Below the pieces are notes generated by a model, which was not told the origin of the DNA, did not search any database, and was given only the letters and a program-made list of their open reading frames with translations. Shown here in pieces: positions 55,951 through 64,000 of a DNA stretch of 64,000 nt; within the stretch, counting starts at the first letter, position 1; each line of letters begins with the position of its first letter. A program made the position numbers and the translations under genes. The DNA comes from Gymnorhina tibicen (taxonomy: Eukaryota; Chordata; Aves; Passeriformes; Artamidae). The DNA is taken from contig VXAZ01000459.1 in assembly GCA_013399875.1 (NCBI GenBank), positions 214,218 through 278,217 on the forward strand, written 5' to 3'.

Positions 55951-56396
55951 TGAGAGACTCCAAGTCAGAAATACAATTTAATAGGAAAAATAAAATAAAT
56001 GCAATAGTACAAAAAAAACCCCAACCCACTGACAGAGTCAGAATAGAGCCTGACCCCCTGACGGTCAGGGGGTGGGTAGCAGTCCGATTAAACGGTGGCT
56101 GCAGTCTTGGAGTGATGGTTCTGTTGAAGCAGTGATTCTGTAGAAGGGTCTGGTCTTCCTCTGGGAATCCAGTGGAAAGGCTGCCTGTGCTGTTCCAAAC
56201 CCCAGATTACATCCAGGTGGGAATGCTTGGCTCCTTCCCCCTGGACGGAGCGTCTCCCACTGGGATGGTGTCATGAGGCAAGGCACTGACGGGCCCATTA
56301 ACAGGAGATGGTGCGGAGGGAGGAGGCAGGAACATCGCTACACCGGGTTTCAACAGCTCATGGAGATGGTAACAGAATACGCTGTAGCCCAGGACA
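55951..56396 (-). mobile_element. ERV solo LTR, antisense
   Basis: On the minus strand this reads TGTCCTGGGCTACAGC at the start. It contains CCACCGTTTAATCGGACTGC and ends with a poly(A)-region-like CTATTAAATTG and TGGAGTCTCTCA. I recognise this as an avian ERV LTR type that is frequent in passerines. No internal retroviral genes flank it, so it is a solo LTR. Ends are approximate; I could not find a clear target-site duplication. Confidence 0.7.
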
Positions 56397-57864
56397 ATGG
56401 ATCAGTGGTGCTGCCCGGCTGGAGGATCCCAGCAGCCCGGAAGAAGCAGCTCTGCAAGGTGCTGAGCGGTGCCAGCTGCTGGTTTTTGCTGATTTGCACC
56501 GATTTAGGCAGCAGCTTTACACCTGCCTGTCTCCAGCACATCTGTGGGAGCCCAGTGTGGGTCCCCCAGGCCAGCCACAGAGCTGGAACCAGCCTCCTAC
56601 CCCAAACCCAGCCCCTCGGCCCTGCCACTGCTGCACCCTGAGTGCAGGGCTGATGGGAAGCCCATTCCCTGCTGCTTTCCAAAACCAGCAGGCTTCAAGG
56701 ACACCAGAGGAATGTTTTCCTGAGATACATCAGGCACAGTGATGCCAACAGTGCCAGGACAGATGAAAACATGAACTTGGAGGGGGGAAATGTGGGAATG
56801 CAGCTGGGACAGCCAGTGATGGGGTGCCCAGGGTGGGCACAGGTAGAGCAGAGACACAGGAGTGGGGTCCCAGGAGGGAAAGGGGCACACAAAGGAAGGG
56901 TCTGCAGGGAGGAAACAGACCCAGAGCTGAGGTTTGTCCTCCCAGCCCGACCCGTGCTTCCCAACACTGCATTCCCAGGCAGCCTCCTGGAAAACAAAGC
57001 ACTGATACTGTTTTGAATACAGTTGTTTATTGAGGATAATTCCTGCAAGCAGACCTCGAGTCTGAAGGGAGCTGTTGGTGAATGCTGACATCCGTTCAGC
57101 AGCTCCGTTGGTCCCAGCAATTACTTCCAACCATTTGGGAAAAGTCTCAGCTGGACTGTTTTAATTTTGGCATAACTTTGTGATAAAACAACTCCTTTTC
57201 ACACAGACAGGCGCTGGATTTGGAGTAGCTCATGTGGCTGCTGGAGGGGAGGGAGGTAGCATTATTTATCTCCTGGACTGGGCACAGTGTGCCTCGTGGG
57301 AGAGGAAAATCAGTCAGTCGGGAGCTTTGGTGAGCGGGGACAGGCTTGGTCGCTGCCCTGGGCTGGGCTGGCTGGCACCTGGCAGTGTGGGCAGCACACC
57401 CCAGGCTCCTGCTCCTGACCGGTGCGGAATGCCCACTGCTTGGAGTTCGTTTCGCTGCCTGCCGAGCTGTCCTGGGCTGCTTTCTGGAGTTTCAGCTCCC
57501 GCCTGTGCCCTGAGCAGTGGCACCTGACACCAAATCCTGCCCTGGGCTCTGCTGGCACAGGAGCTCCCTTCAAATGCATTTGCCCACTCCCAGCATTTAT
57601 CAGTCCCAGGTTGTGGTCCAGGTCCACCCAGGTGTCTTTGCAGACAGGAACAGGTTTTGTTCCAGGAGCTCTCTGGCTGCTGGTCCAGCTGCCCCAGCCT
57701 CCCTGCCCACAAGGATTCTTCCCAGCTTTCCTTCCTGCCTCATTTCCTGACCCCTGCAGCCCCATCAAAGCAGGGCTGGACCTTCTGCCATGTTCCCCTT
57801 GAAGTGTCCAAGCCCTCAGCCTTGAGCTGCTGCATGGAGTTTGTCCTGTTGTCACCGAAAATGG

Positions 57865-58345
57865 GGAATTAAACTCTCTAACACTGTAATTTCAATATTA
57901 GAGAGTGGCATTCCTTTATGTCAGCCCCAGGCATGTGGGGGATAAACCCCTATTACACACACCACACGTTAACAGACCAGCTTAAAGCTATGTAACTTTT
58001 ATATATTCACAACATTTCCCAAAACTCATACCTATGTGCTAAACACTTCCTGAATTTTTTGCATATTTAAGTCACTCCTCAGAGTTTATTTTCATTGGAG
58101 TAGGGTTCTTTCGAGGGTCTCAGGTGGTCGTCTGGGGAACATCCCATTCCTCAAATTATTCTTTTTTGGTCACAGGCCTCCAAAAACGTTTCTTCTCTTT
58201 GAATGCATCCCTGGGATGTGGTCTGGCCAGGATATTCCTTCTTATCAGCATTGCTCAGGCTCACAGTCTTTACGGCTGAGATAACCACTTGCACACAGGA
58301 CAAAGCACTGTCGGGTAAACCGAAAGGAATTCCCAAGACTTAAAC
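57865..58345 (-). mobile_element. ERV (ERVK-type) LTR, antisense
   Basis: On the minus strand the segment runs through TGAGCCTGAGCAATGCTGAT, CATCCCAGGGATGCATTC, AACCCTACTCCAATGAAAAT and the hairpin-like AGGGGTTTATCCCCC. It ends with CTCTCTAATATTGAAATTAC. This resembles a passerine ERVK LTR known to me from bird introns. No internal genes flank it. It lies about 235 bp upstream of the TRIM start codon. Boundaries are approximate. Confidence 0.6.
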
Positions 58346-58577
58346 ACGACTTGTTACAATTTTTTTCTCGACACCGACACGGCCACGGCCCCTGCCCACG
58401 TGGCACCGAGAGGCAGGAAGCTGAAGAGAGAAGAGCTGACCCTCCCTTGCAAGGGGGAGGAGGCAGCAGCTTTTAGCTCACGGCGCGAAGTTTGCTCTTC
58501 GTCACTGCCGGTTTCTGTTTTGCTTCCCCGCAGAGCCCTCCCTCTGGCTCTCAGCCCTGCCCCGGAGCCCCAGCGCC

Positions 58578-59192
58578 ATGGCCGGAGCAGAGGCTGTGGC
58601 CGGGCTGAGGGAAGAGCTGACCTGTCCCATCTGCCTGGACATTTACAAGGACCCCGCGTCCCTGAGCTGCAGCCACAGCTTCTGCAGGGACTGCATCAAG
58701 CAGGCGCTCCGGTGCCAGCAGAGCCCTGCCCGGTGCCCGCTCTGCCATTGCACCGTCGGGGAGCTGCAGCCCAACTTCCACCTCCGCAACATCGTGCAGA
58801 AGTTCCTGGATGCTCCTGCGCACCAACAGGAGGAAGAGCAGGAAGCGCCGTGCGAGGGGAAGGGGGAAAGCTCGGGCCGGCCGGAGGAGGCGATCCTGTG
58901 CGATTCCTGCCTCCAGGAGCCGCAGCCAGCAGTGAAGACGTGCCTGAGCTGCGAAGCCTCCCTGTGCATAGCCCACCTGAGCAAGCACAACAGCAAGAAC
59001 GCGCAGAAGAACCACGTGCTGGTGGAGCCCTGCGGTGCCCAGGTTTTGGCTGAGAGGAGATGCCCCAAGCACGGCAAGCCGCTGGAGTGCTTCTGCGAGA
59101 AGGACTGGGACTGCATATGCATCCTGTGCTCCGTCCTCTCCCACAAGGACCACAAAATCATCAGTTTGGAGGAGGCTTTTGACGAAGCTCAG
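58578..59192 (+). CDS. TRIM gene 1, exon 1 (RING and two B-boxes)
   Basis: 205 codons. The RING reads [20 protein letters not shown] then SHSFCRDC and CPLC. B-box 1 starts [20 protein letters not shown] and B-box 2 [20 protein letters not shown]. The linker between RING and B-box 1 is Glu-rich. The donor is GCTCAG|GTAAGA, phase 0. All zinc ligands expected for an active RING are present. Confidence 0.95.
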
Positions 59193-62100
59193 GTAAGAGG
59201 CTGCTGGGACAGTGGGACAGGCATGGATTGCACCAGGAAAACCCCAGAGAGCTGCCCATGGCACAGGGCTGGAACAACTCCCGAGTTTCAGAACTGCAGA
59301 CCCTGGCTGGGGCTAAATTGCAATCCTGGGCTTTTATTCTTAGTTTTGTCCCGGTTTCTCTCTGGGGTTGGCCCTTGAGATATAAAACAAGACGTTATAA
59401 ACGCTTTTATCCCGTCCTGAGGGAAGAGTTTGGCCAAACTGGTGGGACTGAGTGCTCGTGGCTACGGTTTTAGTCCTCGGTGCACTGCCAAGCCCAAGAT
59501 GAGCCTGAGCTGCACTTACGCAAAGAAAATTAAGGACAGAGTAACAGAAAGAAAGCTGCCAGCAGGGGAAATAGCTTTATGTGTGGCTATTGCACATGAA
59601 CAGTTTTCAGCTTCAAATTGTCTTGTTTGTGCTTGTAATTGTGGCATTTGTTCAGGGATAAAAACGTCCCGTAAACCTTTATCTACTGATTTGTCCTGAG
59701 AGCAGGCAGTGAGCAAACCTTCTGCAAGTCTGGCTTAACCTATGTCTGTAAAATGCTGATCTCGTGCATTATGCCAGTCCTATCCTGGTATTCCCTTCCG
59801 GTTTTATTTGTAGATATCTTTTCCTGGAACTCTGGAAACACTGAAAAACCACGAAGCTGCACTGGATAAAGCCATAGCAAACCTGCTGAAACAGGAGGAG
59901 GGACTAAAGGTTTGTTTCAAGGTCCCATGTCACCTCGGGGGTGGTTGTATGCTGGTAACTGATGAGATAAAGTTTTATTTTGCCCTCCCTCAGATCATGG
60001 ATTCTAAAGCTTTTTTAGTTCCTGGATGGTTTCTCATGTATTTTTGAGGTTTCTTCCTTGAGGAAGGACAATGCACAACTTCCTTATCAGTCTGAGAGGT
60101 ACATTCTTAGTTAAGCTTGGAAGTTTGTGCTTCCTGATGAGTGGCTGGTGTGTGGCTTTTTTATTTTTCCAGCCTTCAACTTTTAGTTACTTCTCTCATC
60201 CCAGAAAAAAGCCAGATTTTTTTCTGAGTGAGAGCTTATGTGGAAAATGTCCCTTACAATTTTGAAATTGTTTTCGTAATAGACTGAGGAGAGCCTGCAG
60301 AGGGAACAGCTGGAGAGCCTGTTCAAGGAGATGCATCTGCAGCTAGAGAACAAAAAAAGAGAGGTCCTGAAAGTTCTCAGTGACTACAAGGAGCAACAAC
60401 TTCGTAAGATTCAGACAGAGATGAATAAGTACAAAAGGGTGAAGGATTCAGCCAGCCATGATGTTCAGGAGCTGGAGGCTCTGAGAAATCAGAAGGACAC
60501 ACTTCTTTTCACCAAGGTACCTATCAGCATCTCCCTTCCCAGAGACACACAGCTCCAGGGCTGGCCTGTGCCTGCACTGTGCTAATTCTCCTTTCAAAAT
60601 GTCTTTACAGGCTTTTGCAACAATTAAAGCCAGGTAAGCTCTTCCTGAGGTTTAACATCTTTATTGATGATCTGGATGAGGGGATGGAGTGCACTCGCAG
60701 GAAGTTCACAGACAGCACTAAGTAGGGCAGGACTGTGGATGTGCTGGAGGCCAGGAAGCTCTGCAGAGGGATCAGGGCAGGCTGGACCCTGGGCCAAGGC
60801 CAGCCGTGAGAGGTCCAGTGAGGCAAAGTGCCAGGTCCTGCACCGTGGTCACAACAGTCTCATGCAGTTCCAGGCTGGGGGAACAGTGACTGGAAAGCTG
60901 CCTGGCGGGAAGGAACCTGGGAATGCTGCTCCACGTTGGCTGAACATGAGCCCAGGTGGGCAAGAAGGCCAGTGGCACCTGGCCTGTCTCAGCAACAGTG
61001 TGGCCAGCAGGAGCAGGGAAGTGACTGTCCCCTGCTGGGCACTGGTGAGGTCACATCGTGAGTGCTCTGTCCAGTTCTGGGCCCTCAGTGCAAGATGGAC
61101 ATGGAGGGGCTGGNGGCCAGGGGAGGCTCAGGGTGGACACCAGCAGGAATTTCCCCATGGAAAGGGTGCTCAGGCCTTGGCAGGGGCTGCCCAGGGAGGT
61201 TTGGAGTGCCCATCCCTGGAGGTGTCAAAGGAATTCCTGGAGGTGGCACTCAGTGCTCTGGGCTGGGGACAAGGTGGGGGTTGGTCACAGCTTGGACTCC
61301 ATGACCTGCGAGGTCTTTTGCCACCTCTGTGATTCCATGGTTCTGTGATTCTTGCTGCGTGTTTTAGGGAACACAAACCACTTCCAGGAATGGATGGTGT
61401 GATGGTGCCAAAGCCACCTATTACTTCGGATAAGTCAGCAACAGATGCTATTCTGAGGCTTTTCCAGCAATTCCTCTCAAACATGGAGTACTCCTTTAAA
61501 CCGCCACCACCTTCACCATTCATGCCATCATCTTCTGGTAAGTGCTCATTTCACTTTGTCAAAAGCAAGATGGAGAAGTCAATAAAACATCTTTAAGAAA
61601 GGACTGTAATGAGACACCGAGTACACTGAGTACCTCTACAAGTGCTAATTCCTTACACTGTATGCTTAATTGCATGTGTGTGTACAGCAAAGGGAGCTTG
61701 TCCTGGGATTGAGGGCTTTGGGGCATGCCTTGAATACATCTTGTTAAAGCAGGCTCTGGACAAAGAGGCTTGGAAGTCCCAGGAGTTTTCTGGGAGGATT
61801 AAGAGAAGATAATAGCAACACCTCTGTGCCATCCGTTTGATTCAAGGGGAAAGTTGAGAACTCATCACAGCAGCAGCAGGGTGGAGTTTGCTTAGGACAT
61901 AAATAACCTGCTCTTTCTGTGTAAATACTTCTACTCTTTTGCAATGCTTTGTAAGGACAGCCTACAGTCCCAGAGCTGCGCAGAGTGGGACACTTGTCTG
62001 ACTGAACTGATGAAATTGGGGTTCCCTGGGTACTGCTCTCTGGATGGTGCTTCAGCCCTCGCTGGCAGCAAGCCTCAGGTCAGGACAGAGGCAGACTCCA

Positions 62101-62869
62101 GATCTCCACAATTGTCTGTTAATCATAACGTGTTTTTTCTCTTTAGGTTTCTTCTCATCTAATAATAATACGGTATACTATGCAGATGTGTTTGGACCTT
62201 CCCCTCAATATTATTTCAAGTAGCCTAATGGAATACAAATTCAGTGGCAATCATAATGGTAACAGTCATAGAAAGGAGGGAAGAGAGAGAGAAAACACAA
62301 GCAAAACAAGCGATGCACAGCACAGTTGCTCCCCCATCACCTGTTCTCTGATGTCCAGCCACTTTCCCAAGCAGTGATTGGTTCCTTCTGGCCATCTCCC
62401 CTCAGTTTATATACTGGTCATGGTGTTCTATGGTGTGGAATATCCCTTTGACCACTTTGGGTCACCTGCCCCAGCTATGCTCCTTCCCAGCCTTTTTGTG
62501 CACCTCCTCACTGGCAGAGCATGAGGCACTGAAAGGTCCTTGGCTCAGGTTAAGCACTGCTCAGCAACATCCAAACCATCAGTGTGTTCTCAGCATTATT
62601 CTCTACTGAACCCAAAACTGTACCAGCTGCTGAGAAGAGACTGAATTCTCTCCCAGCCCAAACCAGGACAGGACTCGAGTGTGCATGGTGCCATCCCAGA
62701 TGTGCAGGGCGACCAGAGCTGCTGGGAGGAGGACACCAGCAATGAGAGCTGCTGGAAGCGTGGAATTGTTTGTGCCTGGTTTGAATGCTGTCTGCAAATG
62801 CCTCACAGTTACCTCTGTGTGTTCCTAGGTCGAAGACATCGACAGCATAGGCAGAACTCTCGCTTTTAA
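58578..62869 (+). CDS. TRIM-family E3 ubiquitin ligase (TRIM25-like), RING/B-box/coiled coil, no SPRY seen
   Basis: Join: 58578-59192, 59814-59909, 60283-60516, 60611-60633, 61368-61537, then most likely 62829-62869 (392 residues). The start ATG has a GCCATGG context. Exon 1 holds a C3HC4 RING (C16, C19, C31, H33, C36, C39, C53, C56). It also holds B-box 1 (about 108-146) and B-box 2 (about 162-192). The next exons of 96, 234 and 23 bp are the canonical TRIM coiled-coil set. RING TRIMs transfer ubiquitin, and many act in innate antiviral signalling; the substrate here is unknown. The usual B30.2/SPRY domain is not encoded before the AATAAA at 63218. I cannot name the orthologue; it resembles the avian genes often labelled TRIM25-like. 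The last exon is uncertain, the first five are secure. Confidence 0.85.
59814..59909 (+). CDS. TRIM gene 1, exon 2 (96 bp, coiled coil)
   Basis: 32 codons, [20 protein letters not shown] and so on to EEGLK. The acceptor is TTATTTGTAG and the donor AAG|GTTTGT. Exactly 96 bp in phase 0, the standard second exon of TRIM genes; it begins the coiled coil. Confidence 0.93.
60283..60516 (+). CDS. TRIM gene 1, exon 3 (234 bp, coiled coil)
   Basis: 78 codons, [20 protein letters not shown] to DTLLFTK, heptad-rich with many Leu, Glu and Lys. It is the main coiled coil that dimerises TRIM proteins. The acceptor is TTCGTAATAG and the donor AAG|GTACCT. Confidence 0.94.
60611..60633 (+). CDS. TRIM gene 1, exon 4 (23 bp micro-exon)
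   Basis: Encodes AFATIKA plus two bases of an Arg codon, between GTCTTTACAG and CAG|GTAAGC. A 23-bp exon at this place is a hallmark of the TRIM family. Confidence 0.92.
60640..61355 (+). mobile_element. CR1 LINE fragment filling TRIM gene 1 intron 4
   Basis: The segment begins within a few bases of the exon 4 donor with TCTTTATTGATGATCTGGAT, a conserved CR1 pol-3' block. It continues through GGCTGAACATGAGCCC and GTGGCCAGCAGGAGCAGGG, and ends with TCCATGGTTCTGTGATTCTT a dozen bases before the exon 5 acceptor. An internal stretch typical of CR1 is missing around the N at 61114. Nearly the whole 734-bp intron is therefore CR1-derived, in sense orientation. Confidence 0.9.
61368..61537 (+). CDS. 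TRIM gene 1, exon 5 (linker)
   Basis: Encodes (R)[19 protein letters not shown] and on to [14 protein letters not shown], a Pro/Ser-rich linker after the coiled coil. The acceptor is GCGTGTTTTAG and the donor TCTG|GTAAGT, leaving phase 1. In other TRIMs this exon leads to the SPRY exon. Confidence 0.85.
62147..62223 (+). CDS. Alternative last exon candidate of TRIM gene 1, probably LTR-derived
   Basis: A strong acceptor (TTTTTTCTCTTTAG) is followed by an in-phase frame (G)[20 protein letters not shown] to YYFK and a TAG at 62221-62223. Most of it overlaps the antisense LTR. If used, it would give a 404-residue protein ending in transposon-derived sequence. No poly(A) signal of convincing position follows closely. 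I consider 62829-62869 the likelier last coding exon. Confidence 0.3.
62160..62670 (-). mobile_element. ERV LTR, antisense, inside TRIM gene 1
   Basis: Read on the minus strand it starts TGTCCTGGTTTGGGCTGGGA and continues with GCTGAGCAGTGCTTAACC and GGGATATTCCACACC. It then has a TATA box in CAGTATATAAACTGAGGG and the downstream TGCATCGCTTGTTTTGC. This is a very common avian/passerine ERV LTR type. The U5 end on the left is approximate (ATTATTATTAGATGAG near 62157-62172). It lies between exon 5 and the likely last exon. Confidence 0.8.
62829..62869 (+). CDS. TRIM gene 1, likely last coding exon
   Basis: The acceptor TGTGTTCCTAG precedes (G)[12 protein letters not shown] and TAA (62867-62869), in phase with exon 5. 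The short basic tail replaces the usual SPRY domain. The remaining exon would run to the poly(A) signal at 63218. The call rests on splice sites, phase and the downstream AATAAA only. Confidence 0.45.
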
Positions 62870-63217
62870 TGATGTGTCTGTCAAGGCTGGAGGTCCTGCT
62901 AAGTTCTCCTGGCTTAGAGAGACAGGAGCCATCCCTTTGAAGTATCCGATCCATGCTGCCATCAGCGTGTTGAAGCTCCTGTATTGATGTGGGGACAAGG
63001 TGTTATTTTGGATTTCCAGGCCTAGGAATTATGACCCTTGCACGGAGGCTGTGCATATCAGAAGTTGGATTGTGGGCTGCTGTGACGGGGTATATCACAG
63101 CACCCTGCTTCTTACTGCAAGAGCTCCTCTTTTATTGTTCTGTTAATCATAATGGAAATACCATTAGGTTGCTCATTTTTGTTCAGCTGTTATCAAATAC
63201 TGTGTTGGCTTCATGCT

Positions 63218-63223
63218 AATAAA
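63218..63223 (+). terminator. Poly(A) signal AATAAA of TRIM gene 1
   Basis: A canonical hexamer in TGCTAATAAAGTCATG, followed by T-rich sequence. It closes TRIM gene 1 about 400 bases before the next TRIM start codon. Confidence 0.7.
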
Positions 63224-63594
63224 GTCATGTTATTAGCTTGCAAAAGTCAATGGCAATTTATTTTATCTTAAAAGTTGACAGCACAACGTTAACTGATACA
63301 GAACTAGGCAGCAGCAATGCTGATCTTTGATGCAAGGCAGCAGCTTTTGCCTCTGCCGACTCTTTCCATCCTGCACATCCAGTGCAGAAGCAAAGCTGCC
63401 CTGGGAGGTGAGGAGAGACTGGGCAGCGTTCCCTGCTCCCTGCTGCAGACTGAGGGGAAGCTTCTCCAAGCGGCTGCCACAGCGTAGGGAAGGTGGGGCC
63501 GGCAGAGGGAACATTCCTCTGCCTGGCCTGGGGCGGAGGAAGGGCTCGCAGGGGAGGAGCTTGCAGTCTCGGGGCTGAGTTCCTGCCTCTGGGG

Positions 63595-63611
63595 TTTAGT
63601 TTCGTTTCTCC
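63595..63611 (+). promoter_or_regulatory. ISRE/IRF-like motif before TRIM gene 2
   Basis: TTTAGTTTCGTTTCTCC, 26 bases before the ATG, resembles the interferon-stimulated response element (inverse strand GAAACGAAACT), but the spacing between the GAAA cores is one base, not two. A weaker similar TTTCTGTTTTGCTTCC lies upstream of TRIM gene 1 (about 58512-58527). Interferon control would fit the family but is only suggested. Confidence 0.3.
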
Positions 63612-63636
63612 TCGCTCAGGCGCCGTCCCTGCTGCC

Positions 63637-64000
63637 ATGGCAGGAGCTCGGCGGGGATGTGGAGGGGCTGGCAGCCTGGAGGCCGAGCTCACCTGCCCCA
63701 TCTGCCTGGGCCTGTACCGGGACCCGGTGTCGCTGAGCTGCGGTCACAACTTCTGCCGGCAGTGCATCGAGAACACGCTGGGAGCCCGGCAGCATTGCCA
63801 GGGCCCCTCTACGTGCCCCATGTGCAGGGTCCACCTGGGGCCCACCGTGCAGCTGCAGAGCAACTTCCAGCTGGGCAACATCGTGGAGGCATTTCAGGCC
63901 ACCACTTCCAAGGGACAACAGTCTCGAAGAGAAAGCCTCCAACAGGACGAAGGCTCCGAGAAGGGGAAGACGGGCGTGGTTCCCTGTGAGTACTGCCTGG
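63637..64000 (+). CDS. TRIM-family E3 ubiquitin ligase, second paralogue, truncated by window end
   Basis: The ATG (GCCATGG context) opens a frame running to the window edge. The RING reads [20 protein letters not shown] then GHNFCRQC and TCPMC, with ligands C20, C23, C35, H37, C40, C43, C60 and C63 all present. It continues through QLQSNFQLGNIVEAF, like the [13 protein letters not shown] of TRIM gene 1, and just enters B-box 1 at PCEYCL. It is a tandem paralogue of TRIM gene 1, about 400 bp after that gene's poly(A) signal. Whether it carries a SPRY domain cannot be seen. Confidence 0.93.
   Translation, partial: MAGARRGCGGAGSLEAELTCPICLGLYRDPVSLSCGHNFCRQCIENTLGARQHCQGPSTCPMCRVHLGPTVQLQSNFQLGNIVEAFQATTSKGQQSRRESLQQDEGSEKGKTGVVPCEYCL

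Larger units (their letters stand above)
55236..58400. other. Intergenic region between PPARGC1B and the TRIM gene
   Basis: No gene was recognised on either strand. In particular, no exon of PDE6A, the convergent neighbour in mammals, is visible. The region contains two minus-strand ERV LTRs listed separately. The stretch from 56400 to 57860 is non-repetitive GC-mixed sequence with nothing identifiable. Confidence 0.7.

Noticed and set aside
55956..55966. GACTCCAAGTC, an 11-base match to the reverse complement of miR-378a-3p
   Set aside because: It lies in an ERV LTR downstream of the gene, has no hairpin partner and does not extend; chance match.
57018..57025. TTTATT on the + strand as a minus-strand poly(A) signal for a convergent PDE6A
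   Set aside because: No minus-strand coding exon is found between 55.2 and 58.4 kb, so there is no gene to attach it to.
58400..59053. Alternative frame of 217 codons over TRIM exon 1
   Set aside because: It is out of frame with the RING and B-box zinc ligands, which are read from the ATG at 58578.
63657..63989. Open frame of 110 codons over TRIM gene 2
   Set aside because: It starts at GTG in the wrong frame; the RING is read from the ATG at 63637 and stays open to the window edge.

Overview
The window is vertebrate nuclear DNA from a bird, probably a passerine. The evidence is the CR1 LINE 3' ends with their typical terminal octamer-like repeats, three avian-type ERV LTRs, very GC-rich introns, and an intron-split PGC-1beta gene that resembles its mammalian orthologues exon by exon. 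No prokaryotic or organellar features were seen. Family assignments rest on recalled family sequences, not on database searches.

Layout. Bases 1-8600 show no coding exon and are read as the 5' flank; they contain an AT-rich block near the left edge and a GC-rich block with paired CCAAT boxes at about 5.7-5.95 kb. PPARGC1B (PGC-1beta, a transcriptional coactivator of mitochondrial and oxidative metabolism) runs on the + strand. Its ATG is at 8630, its stop ends at 50570, and the best poly(A) signal is at 55209. Twelve coding exons can be placed with splice sites and phases. Intron 1 is about 30 kb and holds CR1 fragments, minisatellites and two AT-rich islands that look like regulatory elements. 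Exon 5 is interrupted by a single N at 44443, where the reading frame breaks and a conserved segment appears to be missing.

From 55.2 to 58.4 kb is an intergenic stretch with two minus-strand ERV LTRs. Next comes a TRIM-family gene (RING, two B-boxes, coiled coil; + strand, 58578 to about 63240) with the canonical 96/234/23-bp exon pattern but no visible B30.2/SPRY exon. One intron is almost entirely CR1, and an antisense LTR lies just before its last exon. A second, paralogous TRIM gene starts at 63637 and is cut by the window edge. The TRIM genes thus form a tandem pair directly downstream of PPARGC1B, where mammals have PDE6A.

PPARGC1B and the TRIM genes have no evident functional link; their adjacency is positional. 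Isolated single Ns at 44443, 52728 and 61114, plus the 47-base gap at 8736, mark assembly weak points in GC-rich, homopolymeric or repetitive sequence.
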